Part shown: positions 10,260 to 20,515 of the stretch, one piece after another
Position numbering within the stretch: position 1 is the stretch's first letter
Layout: the number at the start of each line of letters is the position of its first letter
Made by a program: the position numbers and the translations under genes
NCBI GenBank assembly: GCA_023383705.1
Contig: JAHDYM010000003.1
Location: 1-64,000 of the forward strand
Source of the DNA: Gammaproteobacteria bacterium
GTDB lineage: Bacteria > Pseudomonadota > Gammaproteobacteria > Steroidobacterales > GCA-2729495
Direction: 5' to 3'
Length of the DNA stretch: 64,000 nucleotides
Notes under the pieces: generated by a model
What the model saw: only the letters and a program-made list of their open reading frames with translations
What the model was told of the DNA's origin: nothing
Databases searched by the model: none

Positions 10260-11969
10260 ATGCAGACCACGATTCATCGCCAGTTCGTGACGGTCACCGG
10301 CCGATGGGGCCGGCGTCAGGTTCACTGCCGGTTTGGCGGTTCAGGACCCCTGCTGCTGATGCTGCATCAATCACCGCAGTCTTCCCGGGAGCTGCTGCCC
10401 CTGATGCAGGCATGGTCCGGGTATTTCACCGTGCTTGCCCCGGATTCTCCCGGCTATGGCCTGTCGGACTCCCTGGGCGTCGAGGAAGCGACGCTCGGTG
10501 ATTTTGCCGAGGCGACGCTCGAGTTCCTGGATGCGATCGGGGCTGGCTGCTTTTGCGTCTACGGCTTTCACACGGGCGGCATGATCGGTATCGCACTTGC
10601 GGAACGATATCCGGATCGCGTGCGCGCACTGGCGTGCAACGGCGTCGCCGTGCTGGCCGGGGCGGAGTTGAGGGAAATCCTTGCACAATACCTGCCGCGT
10701 TTTGAGCCATGCTGGGACGGCTCGCATCTGGCATGGCTGTGGGCCCGGTTGCGCGAGCAAACGATATTTTTTCCCTGGCACAAGCGCGCTGCCGCGTCAC
10801 GCATGAATTTCCCGATGCCGCCACCGGAGCGCCTGCAGGCTGGCGTGCTGGAGTTCCTGCGCGCTGCCGATCACTACCATGTGGCCTACCGGGCGGCCTT
10901 TCAGTACCCGGTCGCCGAGGTGGTACGGACGCTGCGGGTGCCCGCTCTGCTGACAGCGGCGGCCCGGGATCCGCTCTGTCCGCATCTTGACCGGATCACC
11001 GCTGCCGCGCCGTCGGTGGAGATCACGCCATCGGCGACACCGGAAGAAGCGGTACAGCGTTGCCTCGAGCATGTGCGTGCGCACGCGGCTGATCGAGCCG
11101 CGCTGCGGATTGCCAGCAAGCCGGACGATTTGCGCCTCTGGCCGGAGGTGCTCGGCGTGAACGGAACCCGACTGCAGCTGTTGCGGGGTGCCCGCCGCGG
11201 AAGGCCGGTACTGCTGCTCCACGAAGCGGGTGGCTCCACGCGCACGATGCGCACACTTGCCGACGCCCTGGCCGACCACTGCGAAGTGCTGACCCTCGAC
11301 CTGCCCGGTCATGGGGAGTCGGACCCATGGTGGACTGGCGAGCCGCTTGGTGTTGGTGGTGCAGCAGATGCCGTGATCGCGGTACTTGAGTCACTCGGCA
11401 TGCCGCCACTCGACATACTCGGTGTCGAGGCTGGCGGGATCGTGGCGCTCGAAGTCGCCAGCCGGGCACCCTCACGCGTGTCCCGGGTGGTGCTGGTCGA
11501 TCCGCCTGTCTGCGAACCTGAACTTGCCGCTGCAATCCGCACCGAGGGCTTGCCCTCCCTGGCGCCGGACTGGCACGGCGGCCACCTGTCGCGCTGCTGG
11601 CACATGCAGCGCGACGCACGCCTCTACTTCCCGTGGTTCCGCCGCGATCCTTCGGGCATACGCGAGGGTGAGCCCGATCTCGATGCGCGGGGCATCCAGC
11701 TGGAGGTCACGGAGCGCCTGAAAGCCGAAGGGGCGTGGCAATCGCTGCTGGCTGATGCCCTGTCGCCAGGCATTGAGGTGCGAATAACAGCTGCCGGCAT
11801 CGAGCCTGTACTCGTCAGCACGGCGCGAAGTCCGTGGCGAAAGCGGCTTGTCGCGCTGGCCGCCGAACCCGGCTGGCCCTGCGCCCTGCTGTCGGCGGAG
11901 CCTTCGGCCAGCTGCGCTGCGCTGCTTGCCTTGTTGTCCGGCCCGGATACCTGCCGTGAATCCCGCTGA
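10260..11969 (+). CDS. Tandem alpha/beta-hydrolase fold protein (two fused domains)
   Basis: Domain 1 PLLLMLHQSP..FCVYGFHTGGMIGIALAERYPDRV; domain 2 PVLLLHEAGGS..LDILGVEAGGIVALEVASRAPSRV. Alternative start 10209. Confidence 0.82.
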   Translation: MQTTIHRQFVTVTGRWGRRQVHCRFGGSGPLLLMLHQSPQSSRELLPLMQAWSGYFTVLAPDSPGYGLSDSLGVEEATLGDFAEATLEFLDAIGAGCFCVYGFHTGGMIGIALAERYPDRVRALACNGVAVLAGAELREILAQYLPRFEPCWDGSHLAWLWARLREQTIFFPWHKRAAASRMNFPMPPPERLQAGVLEFLRAADHYHVAYRAAFQYPVAEVVRTLRVPALLTAAARDPLCPHLDRITAAAPSVEITPSATPEEAVQRCLEHVRAHAADRAALRIASKPDDLRLWPEVLGVNGTRLQLLRGARRGRPVLLLHEAGGSTRTMRTLADALADHCEVLTLDLPGHGESDPWWTGEPLGVGGAADAVIAVLESLGMPPLDILGVEAGGIVALEVASRAPSRVSRVVLVDPPVCEPELAAAIRTEGLPSLAPDWHGGHLSRCWHMQRDARLYFPWFRRDPSGIREGEPDLDARGIQLEVTERLKAEGAWQSLLADALSPGIEVRITAAGIEPVLVSTARSPWRKRLVALAAEPGWPCALLSAEPSASCAALLALLSGPDTCRESR

Positions 11970-11987
11970 GTCCATCGACGGTCAGCG

Positions 11988-12734
11988 GTGCATGAGGGGG
12001 CAATTGCTGCCCGGACCTTGCCGGGGTGGTTTGCAGGCTTCGAACCAGGACACGTCGGGGTAGCCAGTCTGGATACACATCTCCTGTGGGCCTATGTCCA
12101 CATCGTACTGTTCGTCTACTGGCTGGGTGCCGATGTCGGCCTGTACCTGGTGATGATCTTTGCCAGGAACCCATCATTGAGCTTCGAGACCCGGGCCACG
12201 CTGATCAGGCTTGCCTTCTATATCGATCTGTTCCCGCGCGTCTGTTTCGCGTTGATCCTGCCGGTAGGGATGCAGCTTGTCCGCGGCACCGGCTTGTATC
12301 CGGTTTCCGGGAGGTTGCTGGCGCTCGCCTGGACTGCCGGGGTCCTGTGGAGCGTCCTGCACCTGGCTTTGATCAGGTTCAAGGGCACGAACATTGCCCG
12401 CAGATTGCGGCTCATCAACCAGGTCTACGAGCTGTTGATGGGTGGCTTTTTCATCAGTGTCGGCTTCGCCTCGCTCACAACCGGAGCGCCGATCGGTGTC
12501 GAGTGGTTTGCCGCAAAGCTGCTGCTGTTCGGCCTGATCTTCTGGGTGATCCTCGGGATCGACGTGGTGTTCCAGCCTTTCAGCATGATCCTGCGGATGG
12601 GGCCCGGCGGCTCGACGGTCGAGAAAGAACGGGCCGTGACGCGGGCGACAAACATCACGATGGCCTGGGCAATCCTGCTCTATGTACTGGTACTGGCCGT
12701 TGCCTTTCTCGGCAAGCTGAAACCGCTGTGGTGA
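11988..12734 (+). CDS. Uncharacterised multi-pass membrane protein (paralog A)
   Basis: Several hydrophobic segments; AYVHIVLFVYWLGADVGLYL, EWFAAKLLLFGLIF shared with 58327..59001. Confidence 0.8.
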   Translation: MHEGAIAARTLPGWFAGFEPGHVGVASLDTHLLWAYVHIVLFVYWLGADVGLYLVMIFARNPSLSFETRATLIRLAFYIDLFPRVCFALILPVGMQLVRGTGLYPVSGRLLALAWTAGVLWSVLHLALIRFKGTNIARRLRLINQVYELLMGGFFISVGFASLTTGAPIGVEWFAAKLLLFGLIFWVILGIDVVFQPFSMILRMGPGGSTVEKERAVTRATNITMAWAILLYVLVLAVAFLGKLKPLW

Positions 12735-12754
12735 ATGGCCAACGATCCCCGCAG

Positions 12755-13828
12755 CTAGCCCAGGGCCAGCGAAGACGCGGGTGCGTCCAGATTTGCCAGA
12801 TGGCGACTGACCAGCGCACCCACTGATTCGACGGGATTGGGCAGCACGGTGAATACGGGTGGCCGGCGGCGCAGCGTGTCGAGGCGACCGGTGTCGAGCA
12901 ATCGGCGCAGGTAGGCGAGATTGTGTTCGATGGCCGCCATGTAGGGATTCTGGCCACCGAACAGCGGCTCCATGTAGCGATAGGCGCGATTGAAGCTTTG
13001 CTCGAGGCGGCTGCGCGCCGATTCCTCCCAGAACCCGGGCGTCTTGCGCAACAGGTCTTCGCCCGAGGCGTAGCGCACCAGCCGCTCGCGCGGTCCTTTC
13101 AGCTCCACGGCCACGCCGGCCAGCACGAACTCGCCGTACAGCCGGTCGCGACACTTCTCCAGGTAGCAGCGGTCGGCCATCTGCGCGAGCATGTCAGCGG
13201 TGCCGAGCAGGTGTCCGACGGTGCTGTCCCGCGGATCATCGAGCTCCAGCTCATCGAGGCTGAGCTCGTAGCCGGTGAAATGCAGGATTTTGCGGGCTGC
13301 GGCCACCGAGGCATCGAGGCCGATGCGCGGCAGATAGGTGGCCAGGAACTCGGTACCGCGCGCAATGTGGCAGGGGGTGAACTCGGCGCCGTTGCGGTTG
13401 CGTTCACCGCTGCGCCTGATGTACCCGGAATCGTGGAACAGCGCGCAGACGATGCCCATCATGGTGCGCTCCACGCCCAGGCGGTCGCCAACCGCACAGC
13501 TTTGCTGGTAGCCAGCCAGCAGCCGCGCCATCGCCAGGGTCACGTCCAGCGAGTGCTGCTGGTCGTGATAGAGCGTGTCACAGCCCACGTAGCCTTCAAG
13601 CTGCCCGCGAAAGAGCCGGCGGAAATCGTGAAAGGCCATCCACAGCGGATCGAAGGCGGCGCCGGGGCAGGCCACCGCGAACAGGTCCTCGACCGCTTCG
13701 CGTACGGCGTCCACGGAACTCACGCGCACCGTGTTGGTGACGTCGTATTCGCTGCGGCGGGGAAAGGGCCCGGTCGACGGGACTTCCGCCCCGGCCAATT
13801 CGCCGACATTGATGTTCTGGGTAGCCAC
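12755..13828 (-). CDS. HD-domain metal-dependent phosphohydrolase (cyclic nucleotide PDE-like)
   Basis: CDTLYHDQQHSLDVTLAMARLL...MGIVCALFHDSGYIRRSG; GTG start inferred. Confidence 0.72.
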   Translation of the reverse strand: MATQNINVGELAGAEVPSTGPFPRRSEYDVTNTVRVSSVDAVREAVEDLFAVACPGAAFDPLWMAFHDFRRLFRGQLEGYVGCDTLYHDQQHSLDVTLAMARLLAGYQQSCAVGDRLGVERTMMGIVCALFHDSGYIRRSGERNRNGAEFTPCHIARGTEFLATYLPRIGLDASVAAARKILHFTGYELSLDELELDDPRDSTVGHLLGTADMLAQMADRCYLEKCRDRLYGEFVLAGVAVELKGPRERLVRYASGEDLLRKTPGFWEESARSRLEQSFNRAYRYMEPLFGGQNPYMAAIEHNLAYLRRLLDTGRLDTLRRRPPVFTVLPNPVESVGALVSRHLANLDAPASSLALG

Positions 13829-13911
13829 GGCAGGGATTCTTGCACGCACCCGGGTGAGCGGCAATCTGCGAAACTGCCCGGACTGTACATTCAGGTCGCC
13901 TTTACCACGCT

Positions 13912-14450
13912 TCAATCGTCCGTCTGCACAAACCCGATCCGCCGCTTCTTCAGTGGCTCGGGCGGGATCATCAACTCGCGGATTGCGTGAAGGATGCCAC
14001 TGATGGCCTGGTCGTGGGCCTGAAACTTGCCCTCCAGCTCTTCGAGCCGCTTGGCCAGCTCCTTGTTCGAGGCGAGCATCTCGCGCAGCCTGACGAAGGC
14101 GCGCATGATCTCGATGTTGACTGCGATAGCCTGGGGCTGTGGAGCACGGAGGACAGCATGGCCACGCCCTGCTCGGTAAAGGCATAGGGCGCATAGCGCC
14201 GCCCGCCGCGCCCGGCGTTTGAGATCACAAATTGTGATCTCAAAACATCCAGTTCCTCGCGACTCAGCTGGAACATGAAATCCTCCGGGAATCGTTCGAG
14301 GTTGCGCTTGACCGCCTGCACCAGCGCTCGCGTCTCGACTCCATAGAGATCGGCGAGGTCGGCATCGAGCAGTACCTTGTGTCCGCGTAGCCACACGATG
14401 GACTGCACGATCCGTGCGGCGCTGGCCGCTGCCTTCTTCTTGCTGGGCAT
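13912..14450 (-). pseudogene. ORF6N-domain protein, frameshifted
   Basis: N-terminal [70 protein letters not shown]-like frame; C-terminal [33 protein letters not shown] is in another frame. Confidence 0.8.
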
Positions 14451-14623
14451 GCCGCTTTCCCAGATCTGTGCTTAACGGTTCACCGTGTGCTTTTGCAGCC
14501 TGCACCCGATGAAGTGCATCAAGTACCGTCGTTCTGCTGTATGACGTTTTCGATGGGCAAGGATTCTTGCACGCGGTCCGGGCAGCGGCAATCCGCGTAT
14601 CGCGGTGAATCGCCGCGATACGC

Positions 14624-15262
14624 TCAGGTGCAAAGCGGCGGCAGCCCCTGTTCCTGGCGAACCTTCTGCAGCTTGAGCACGCCGTCGAGCGCCTCGTTGC
14701 GCGCCTTGCCACGATCAATGTAGGCGGGATCGAACTTGCCCCACTGCGCGTACACCTCGTTGGCCTTGCCGGCGTTGCTCGACTCCTCGGCCGCGATGGC
14801 CTCGATCAGCAGCGCGTATGTGCGGCGCTTTGGATCGGTCTCCGACTTGAAAGCCTGCTCGGCCTTGGCGATCGCGCTTACGTGGCGGCACCGGGCGAGA
14901 TCCTCGCTGGCGGCGAAATTCAGCTCGCCGATCTTCGCTTTCATCGCCGGGTCGTGGACCGGCTTGCCCGTTGCCGCTGTGGGCGCAGGTGCAGGAGTCG
15001 GTGCAGGTGCTGGTTGCCGGCTCTTCTGCTGCTCGGCGCCGTATATCGCGCCGACTGCGGCGCCGGAGCTTGCGCCCACCGCCGCGGAACGCAGCGCGTT
15101 GTTCACCACGTCGCCGCCCCAGAAAATGCTGCCGACCGCGCCGGCCACCAGACCGCCGACCGCGCCGGTCTTCGCGCCGCGCTCCGCGCCCTGCTGGGCA
15201 CCCGTGCTGCAGGCTGCCAACGCCAGGGCCATCAGCGCCGCCACTACATCTTTCGACCGCAT
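14624..15262 (-). CDS. Putative lipoprotein with glycine-zipper-like segment
   Basis: MRSKDVVAALMALALAACSTG lipobox; GAKTGAVGGLVAGAVGSIFWGGD; A/P-rich linker. Confidence 0.7.
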   Translation of the reverse strand: MRSKDVVAALMALALAACSTGAQQGAERGAKTGAVGGLVAGAVGSIFWGGDVVNNALRSAAVGASSGAAVGAIYGAEQQKSRQPAPAPTPAPAPTAATGKPVHDPAMKAKIGELNFAASEDLARCRHVSAIAKAEQAFKSETDPKRRTYALLIEAIAAEESSNAGKANEVYAQWGKFDPAYIDRGKARNEALDGVLKLQKVRQEQGLPPLCT

Positions 15263-15274
15263 CGGCACGCTCCC

Positions 15275-15300
15275 GGAAAAAGGTGTCGGTTTCATTCTAC
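15275..15300. repeat. Dispersed short motif, divergent copy
   Basis: ggaaaaaggtgtcggtttcattctac. Confidence 0.45.
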
Positions 15301-15344
15301 CGCCAGGCATCCTCTGCGGGACCCCTCGTGCGCCGCCGCAACCC

Positions 15345-16109
15345 TCAGCGGAAAACCGCCAGCACCGGCGCATGGTCCGAGGGCTTTTCCAGCCTGCGCG
15401 GCAGCGTGTCGATGATTGTCGCGCTGCAGTCCGCGGCCAGCTCCCTGGAGGCAAGGATCAGGTCGATGCGCAGTCCGCGGTTGCGCCTGAAGCCCATCTC
15501 CCGGTAGTCCCACCAGGAAAAGGACTTCTCCGGTTGCTCGGCCAGCCGGAAGGTATCGACGAGGCCGAGTGCGAGCAGGGCCGCGAGCCGCTCGCGCTCG
15601 GGCCCGCTGCACAGAACCTGGTCGCGCCACAGCTCGGGATCGTGTACGTCGCGATCCTCCGGTGCGATGTTGAAATCGCCGACGATGGCCAGCCGCGGGT
15701 GCTTCTTCAGCTCGCCCTCCAGCCAGCCATGCAGCGCATCCAGCCAGTCCAGCTTGTAGCGGTACTTGTCGGAGCCCACGCTCTGGCCGTTCGGCACATA
15801 GACATTGATGATGCGCGTGTCGCCGTAGCTGGCCGCGATCACCCGGCGCTGTTCGTCAGCGAAGTCGGGAATGTCCGTGACGATATCCGCAGGTGCATCG
15901 CGCGAGATCAGCGCGACACCGTTGTAGGCCTTCTGCCCGCTGAGCACGCAGCGATAACCGCTGGCCTCGATGTCGGCGAGCGGAAACTTGTCGGCTTCGG
16001 TCTTGATCTCCTGCAGCGCCAGCACATCCGGCTCGTTGGCGTTCAGCCAGTCGCGCACATGGCCCAGCCGTTGCCGGATCGAGTTGACGTTCCAGGTGGC
16101 GAGCTTCAC
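15345..16109 (-). CDS. xth: Exodeoxyribonuclease III
   Basis: MKLATWNVNSIRQRLGHVRDWLNANEPDVLALQEIKTEADKFP; GTG start. Confidence 0.95.
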   Translation of the reverse strand: MKLATWNVNSIRQRLGHVRDWLNANEPDVLALQEIKTEADKFPLADIEASGYRCVLSGQKAYNGVALISRDAPADIVTDIPDFADEQRRVIAASYGDTRIINVYVPNGQSVGSDKYRYKLDWLDALHGWLEGELKKHPRLAIVGDFNIAPEDRDVHDPELWRDQVLCSGPERERLAALLALGLVDTFRLAEQPEKSFSWWDYREMGFRRNRGLRIDLILASRELAADCSATIIDTLPRRLEKPSDHAPVLAVFR

Positions 16110-18160
16110 ACAGTGATTCCGGTTTGGGTGATGCCGGTCTGCTTCAGCAGCGCGTCCACATGGGCTGGCCGGCCGCGGAAAGCGATGAAGGCCTCGGCGA
16201 TGTCCCGCGAGCCGCCGACCTCGAGTATGTTCTGCCTGAAGCGCTGCGCCAGCTCCGCGTTGAACAGCCCGCCTTCCTCGAAGGCCGCAAAGGCGTCCGC
16301 CGCCAGGACTTCCGCCCACTTGTAGCTGTAGTAGCCGGCCGCGTAACCGCCGCCGAAGATATGCGTGAAGGCATGGGCGAGGCGGTTCCACTCCGGGTAA
16401 CGGATGACCGCCACGTCGGCCCGCACTTCGCGCAGGATCGCGGCGACACGCGCGCCGTCGGCCGGTTCGGCTCCGCCATGGATGCGCATGTCGAAGAGCG
16501 CGAACTCGACCTGGCGGAGCAGATCCAGGCCGGCCTGGAAATTCTTCGATTCGCGCAGGTTCTTCAGGATGGTCGCCGGCAGCGGCTCGCCGGTCTGGTA
16601 GTGGGCCGAGCAGAGCGCAACCACTTCCGGTTCCCAGGCGAAGGTTTCCATGAACTGGCTGGGCAGCTCGACCGCATCCCAGGGCACCCCATTGATGCCG
16701 GCGACACTCGGGTAGTCGATGCGCGTCAGCAGGTGGTGGAGCACATGGCCCATCTCGTGGAACAGCGTCACGACGTCGTCGTGCGTGAGCAGCGAGGGCC
16801 GGTCACCGGTGGGGCGCGAGTAATTGCAGACCAGGTGGGCCACGGGTATCTGCAGTTGTCCGCCTTCGCGGCTGCGGTTCAGGCACTGGTCCATCCAGGC
16901 GCCGGCACGCTTGGTGGAGCGCGCGAAGAAATCGACGTAGAAGCCGCCAACCGGTTTGCCGTCCGGGCCGCTCAGCTGGTAGTAGGCGGCGTTCTGGTCC
17001 CAGGTTTCGATGCCCTCGACCGGCGCGACGCGCAGGCCATAGAGTTTTTCGAGCACGCTGAACAGGCCCGACATGACCCGCGGCAGCGGGAAGAAGGGCC
17101 GCAGCTCTTCATCGGAGATCGCGTACTTCCGGTGCCGCAGTTTTTCGGAGTAGTAGGCGATATCCCAGGGTTCGAGACTGAAGCCGGCGAAGGCCTCGAG
17201 TTCGGCCAGCTCGCGCCGTGCCGCTGCGCGCGAGTGTGCGACCAGGTCCATCAGGAAGGTCCGCACTTCATCCGCCGATTTCGCCATCTTGGTGGCCAGC
17301 GAGTAGTCGGCATAATTGGCGTAACCGACAATCTGCGCTGCCTCATGGCGCAAGGCCAGGATGCGCTCGATCACCGCGCTGTTGTCATTGCCGGGCGAGT
17401 AATCCGCCTGGTCCGAAGCGCGCGTGGACCATGCCCGGTAGATCTGCTGGCGCAGTTCCCGGTCATCCGCATGCGTGACCACATCCACGTAGGTGGGCTG
17501 GTCGAGCTGCAGGATCCAGCCTTCCTTGCCGGATTCCCGAGCCAGCTCGGCGGCCGCCTCCACGACATGCGCCGGAATGCCCTTGAGCCGCTCCGCACCG
17601 CTGATGTGCAGTGACCAGGCAGCGGCCGAGTCGAGAACGTTGTGTTCAAAGAGCGCTTCGGTCTGTGCCAGCTCTTCCATGATGGCCTTGAAGCGCGCCT
17701 TCTGCTCCTCGGGCAAGTGCACGCCGGCCAGCGTGAAATCGCGGATCGCGAGTTCGAGCAGGCGCTCGCCGCCCTCACTGGCACCCTTCTGTTTCGCCGC
17801 CTTGTCGGTGCTGAGCCGCTGATACAACTGGTAGAGCCGCTGGTTGTGGCCGAGCTCGGTGGCATAGCGCGACAGTGCCGGCAGGCAGGCGTCGTAGGCG
17901 GCGCGCAGCTCGGGCGCATTGGCCACCGACTGCAGGTGCCGTACCGGTGCCCAGACGCGGTGCAGCCGGTCGCCCAGCGCCTCGAGCGGCAGGATCAGCG
18001 CCTCGAAGTCGGGGGCTGACTGGCTGGCGGCCTCGATCAGTTGCTCGAGTTCAGCGCGGCTGGCCTCGATGGTTTCGAGTACCGCCGGTTCGACGTGTTC
18101 TGGCCGGATATGTGCAAAGGCCGGCAGGCCGGTGGCCTGCAGCAGGGGATTGTTGTTCAA
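16106..18160 (-). CDS. prlC: M3 family oligopeptidase A
   Basis: LFHEMGHVLHHLLT (HExxH); MNNNPLLQATGLPAFAHIRPEHV. Confidence 0.95.
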   Translation of the reverse strand: MNNNPLLQATGLPAFAHIRPEHVEPAVLETIEASRAELEQLIEAASQSAPDFEALILPLEALGDRLHRVWAPVRHLQSVANAPELRAAYDACLPALSRYATELGHNQRLYQLYQRLSTDKAAKQKGASEGGERLLELAIRDFTLAGVHLPEEQKARFKAIMEELAQTEALFEHNVLDSAAAWSLHISGAERLKGIPAHVVEAAAELARESGKEGWILQLDQPTYVDVVTHADDRELRQQIYRAWSTRASDQADYSPGNDNSAVIERILALRHEAAQIVGYANYADYSLATKMAKSADEVRTFLMDLVAHSRAAARRELAELEAFAGFSLEPWDIAYYSEKLRHRKYAISDEELRPFFPLPRVMSGLFSVLEKLYGLRVAPVEGIETWDQNAAYYQLSGPDGKPVGGFYVDFFARSTKRAGAWMDQCLNRSREGGQLQIPVAHLVCNYSRPTGDRPSLLTHDDVVTLFHEMGHVLHHLLTRIDYPSVAGINGVPWDAVELPSQFMETFAWEPEVVALCSAHYQTGEPLPATILKNLRESKNFQAGLDLLRQVEFALFDMRIHGGAEPADGARVAAILREVRADVAVIRYPEWNRLAHAFTHIFGGGYAAGYYSYKWAEVLAADAFAAFEEGGLFNAELAQRFRQNILEVGGSRDIAEAFIAFRGRPAHVDALLKQTGITQTGITV

Positions 18161-18302
18161 GACGCTGACCTGGGCTGTAGTTGCGCAATATCGCGCCCCG
18201 GAATGCTAACGGAAAGCGCGATGAATCCCCAAGATGCGAATCACCCGATTCCGTCCGCTTGCTAGACTTGCCGCCTCTCTACGGTGCAACAGGGCGATGC
18301 GC

Positions 18303-19649
18303 ATGGCGGAACGGTTTGATCTCATCGTGATCGGCGGTGGCAGCGGTGGTCTGGCCGCCGCCCAGCGTGCCGTGGAATATGGCGCCCGGGTGGCAGTGGT
18401 CGAGTCGGCCGCCCTCGGTGGCACCTGCGTCAACGTCGGCTGCGTGCCGAAGAAGCTGGTCTACAACGCGGCCAGCCTGGCGCACCTGATGCACGATGCC
18501 CGCGACTACGGTTTTGCGGTGACCGTCACCGGCCAGGACTGGGCCGGCTTCAAGGCCAAACGCGATGCCTACATCCAGCGCCTGAACGGCATCTATGCCG
18601 GCAACCTGGCGCGCAAGAACATAAAGCATGTCGTCGGCCGGGCGCGCTTCCTGGATGCGCACAGTGTCGACGTCGACGGCCAGCAGCTGTCGGCCGCGCA
18701 CATCATCATCGCCACCGGCGGTCGCCCGCTGGTTCCGGACCTGCCCGGCAGCGAGCTCGGCCTGGTCTCGGATGATTTCTTTGCCCTTACGGAGCGGCCA
18801 CAGCGGGTCGCCCTGGTCGGTGCCGGCTATATTGCGGTCGAGTTTGCCGGCGCACTGCGTGCGCTCGGTTCGGAGGTCACGCTGCTGGCCCGACATGCCC
18901 GCGTGCTCCGGCATCTGGACGAGTCGCTGCAGGAAGGCGTGCTGGAAGCGTTCGCTGCCGACGGCATCAACTTTGTCGGCAATGCGGTGCCATCCGGGCT
19001 GCAACGCTCGGCGCAGGGCCTGCAGCTCGACACTGCGGATGGTCGCAGCCACGGTCCCTTCGATGCGCTGTTCTGGGTGGTCGGTCGCGTGCCGGCGACC
19101 GCCGGCCTGGGTCTGGAGGCCGCCGGTGTGCAGACCGACAAGGCTGGCTTCGTGCCGACCGACGCGTACCAGGTCACCAACGTGCCGCATATCTATGCGC
19201 TCGGCGACGTCACCGGCCGCGCGGCGCTCACGCCGGTGGCAGTGGCGGCCGGCCGGCGCCTGTGCGACCGGGTGTTCGGCGGCATGCGCGGCCGGCATCT
19301 CGACTACAACAACATCCCCACGGTGATCTTCAGCCATCCGCCGATCGGCACCTGCGGGCTGAGCGAGGCGGAAGCGCGCGAAAAGTTTGGCGATGCAGTA
19401 AAAGTCTATAGTTCGAATTTCGTGCCGCTCTGGAATGGCATGACCACGCACAAGCCGAAGACACGCATGAAGCTGGTTACCGCCGGCGCGGAGCAGAAGA
19501 TGGTCGGTTGCCATATCATGGGCCCCGGCGCCGACGAGATGCTGCAGGGTTTCGCGGTGGCGATCCGCATGGGTGCCACCAAGCGCGACTTCGACGACAC
19601 CGTGGCCATCCATCCCACCGTCGCCGAAGAACTCGTCACCATGCGCTGA
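18303..19649 (+). CDS. gor: Glutathione-disulfide reductase
   Basis: [52 protein letters not shown]. Confidence 0.93.
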   Translation: MAERFDLIVIGGGSGGLAAAQRAVEYGARVAVVESAALGGTCVNVGCVPKKLVYNAASLAHLMHDARDYGFAVTVTGQDWAGFKAKRDAYIQRLNGIYAGNLARKNIKHVVGRARFLDAHSVDVDGQQLSAAHIIIATGGRPLVPDLPGSELGLVSDDFFALTERPQRVALVGAGYIAVEFAGALRALGSEVTLLARHARVLRHLDESLQEGVLEAFAADGINFVGNAVPSGLQRSAQGLQLDTADGRSHGPFDALFWVVGRVPATAGLGLEAAGVQTDKAGFVPTDAYQVTNVPHIYALGDVTGRAALTPVAVAAGRRLCDRVFGGMRGRHLDYNNIPTVIFSHPPIGTCGLSEAEAREKFGDAVKVYSSNFVPLWNGMTTHKPKTRMKLVTAGAEQKMVGCHIMGPGADEMLQGFAVAIRMGATKRDFDDTVAIHPTVAEELVTMR

Positions 19650-19673
19650 AAAGGTGTCAGATTTATTTTCCCG
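19648..19673 (+). repeat. Dispersed short motif
   Basis: gaaaaggtgtcagatttattttcccg, overlaps the gor stop codon. Confidence 0.7.
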
Positions 19674-19699
19674 CTTCCGTGCCGGATCAGGAGAGTCAC

Positions 19700-20263
19700 A
19701 TGAACAAGACTGCGATGACAGCATCAATCCGCGTGGGCTTCTGCATGCTCGCAATGCTGTGCCTCAGCGTGCCCTTTGCCGTCCACGCCTCTACCGCTGC
19801 CGAGATCGATGCCAAGGTCAATGCGGCGCTGGCCAGGCTGAAAGCGGAAGTGCCGGGCTCGACGCAGGTGCTGGCCGATGCCAAGGGCGTGCTGGTCTTT
19901 GCCGAGGTCATCAAGGCCGGCTTCGTGATCGCCGGTGAAGGTGGCGAGGGTGCGCTGCGCATCGGCGGCAAGACCACCGGCTACTACAGCATTTTCTCCG
20001 GTTCGGTCGGCTTCCAGGCCGGCGGCCAGAAGCGCGACATCATCATGGTGTTCCTCGACGCCGATGCGCTGAAGCAGTTCCGCGACAGCAAGGGCTGGAA
20101 GGCCGGCGTCGATGGCAACGTCACGCTGATCGACACGGGCGCGAGCGGCACCATCGATACCGCAACGCTCAAGAAACCCATCGTCGCCTTCATGGTCGGC
20201 CAGAAGGGCCTGATGGCCGGCATCTCGCTGGACGGCTCGAAGATCACCAGGCTCGAGCGCTAG
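19700..20263 (+). CDS. SYLF/Ysc84-like lipid-binding domain protein, secreted
   Basis: Signal peptide; AKGVLVFAEVIKAGFVIAGEGGEGALRIGGKTTGYYSI. Confidence 0.8.
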   Translation: MNKTAMTASIRVGFCMLAMLCLSVPFAVHASTAAEIDAKVNAALARLKAEVPGSTQVLADAKGVLVFAEVIKAGFVIAGEGGEGALRIGGKTTGYYSIFSGSVGFQAGGQKRDIIMVFLDADALKQFRDSKGWKAGVDGNVTLIDTGASGTIDTATLKKPIVAFMVGQKGLMAGISLDGSKITRLER

Positions 20264-20275
20264 CCGATACCTTTT

Positions 20276-20515
20276 CTAGGCGACGCTCTGCATGCGGTTG
20301 GCGAAATCACGTCCTGAGGTGGCTGGTGGCAGCGGTTTTCCTTCCCGCTGGTACAGGGCAATCGCCTCCTCGACGATCTCGCAAAGTTCCTCGAATACCA
20401 GTTGCTCATCGTCGCCATGACACCCGCCGAGGATGAGTCCTGGAGCGCTGCCGACGTAGCACTGGTCCTCTTCAGACCATTCCACGATCTTGGCATACCT
20501 TGCGCTGGCCTTCAT
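20276..20515 (-). CDS. hicB: HicB-like antitoxin
   Basis: YAKIVEWSEEDQCYVGSAPGLILGGCHGDDEQLVFEELCEIVEEAIALY; overlaps hicA. Confidence 0.82.
   Translation of the reverse strand: MKASARYAKIVEWSEEDQCYVGSAPGLILGGCHGDDEQLVFEELCEIVEEAIALYQREGKPLPPATSGRDFANRMQSVA

Noticed and set aside
10189-10260. FNR class II promoter for the plus-strand tandem hydrolase
   Set aside because: With the box at -41.5 toward the plus strand, the -12 to -7 hexamer is TGAAAG, a poor -10; only the minus-strand promoter fits.
13829-14194. N-terminal extension of the HD-domain ORF
   Set aside because: Residues upstream of VATQNINVGEL are Arg/Pro-rich and overlap the ORF6N gene in another frame; GTG at 13828 is the better start.
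14736-16325. 529-aa plus-strand ORF over the lipoprotein/xth region
   Set aside because: Opposes three well-supported minus-strand genes; translation is A/P/R-rich with no motif.
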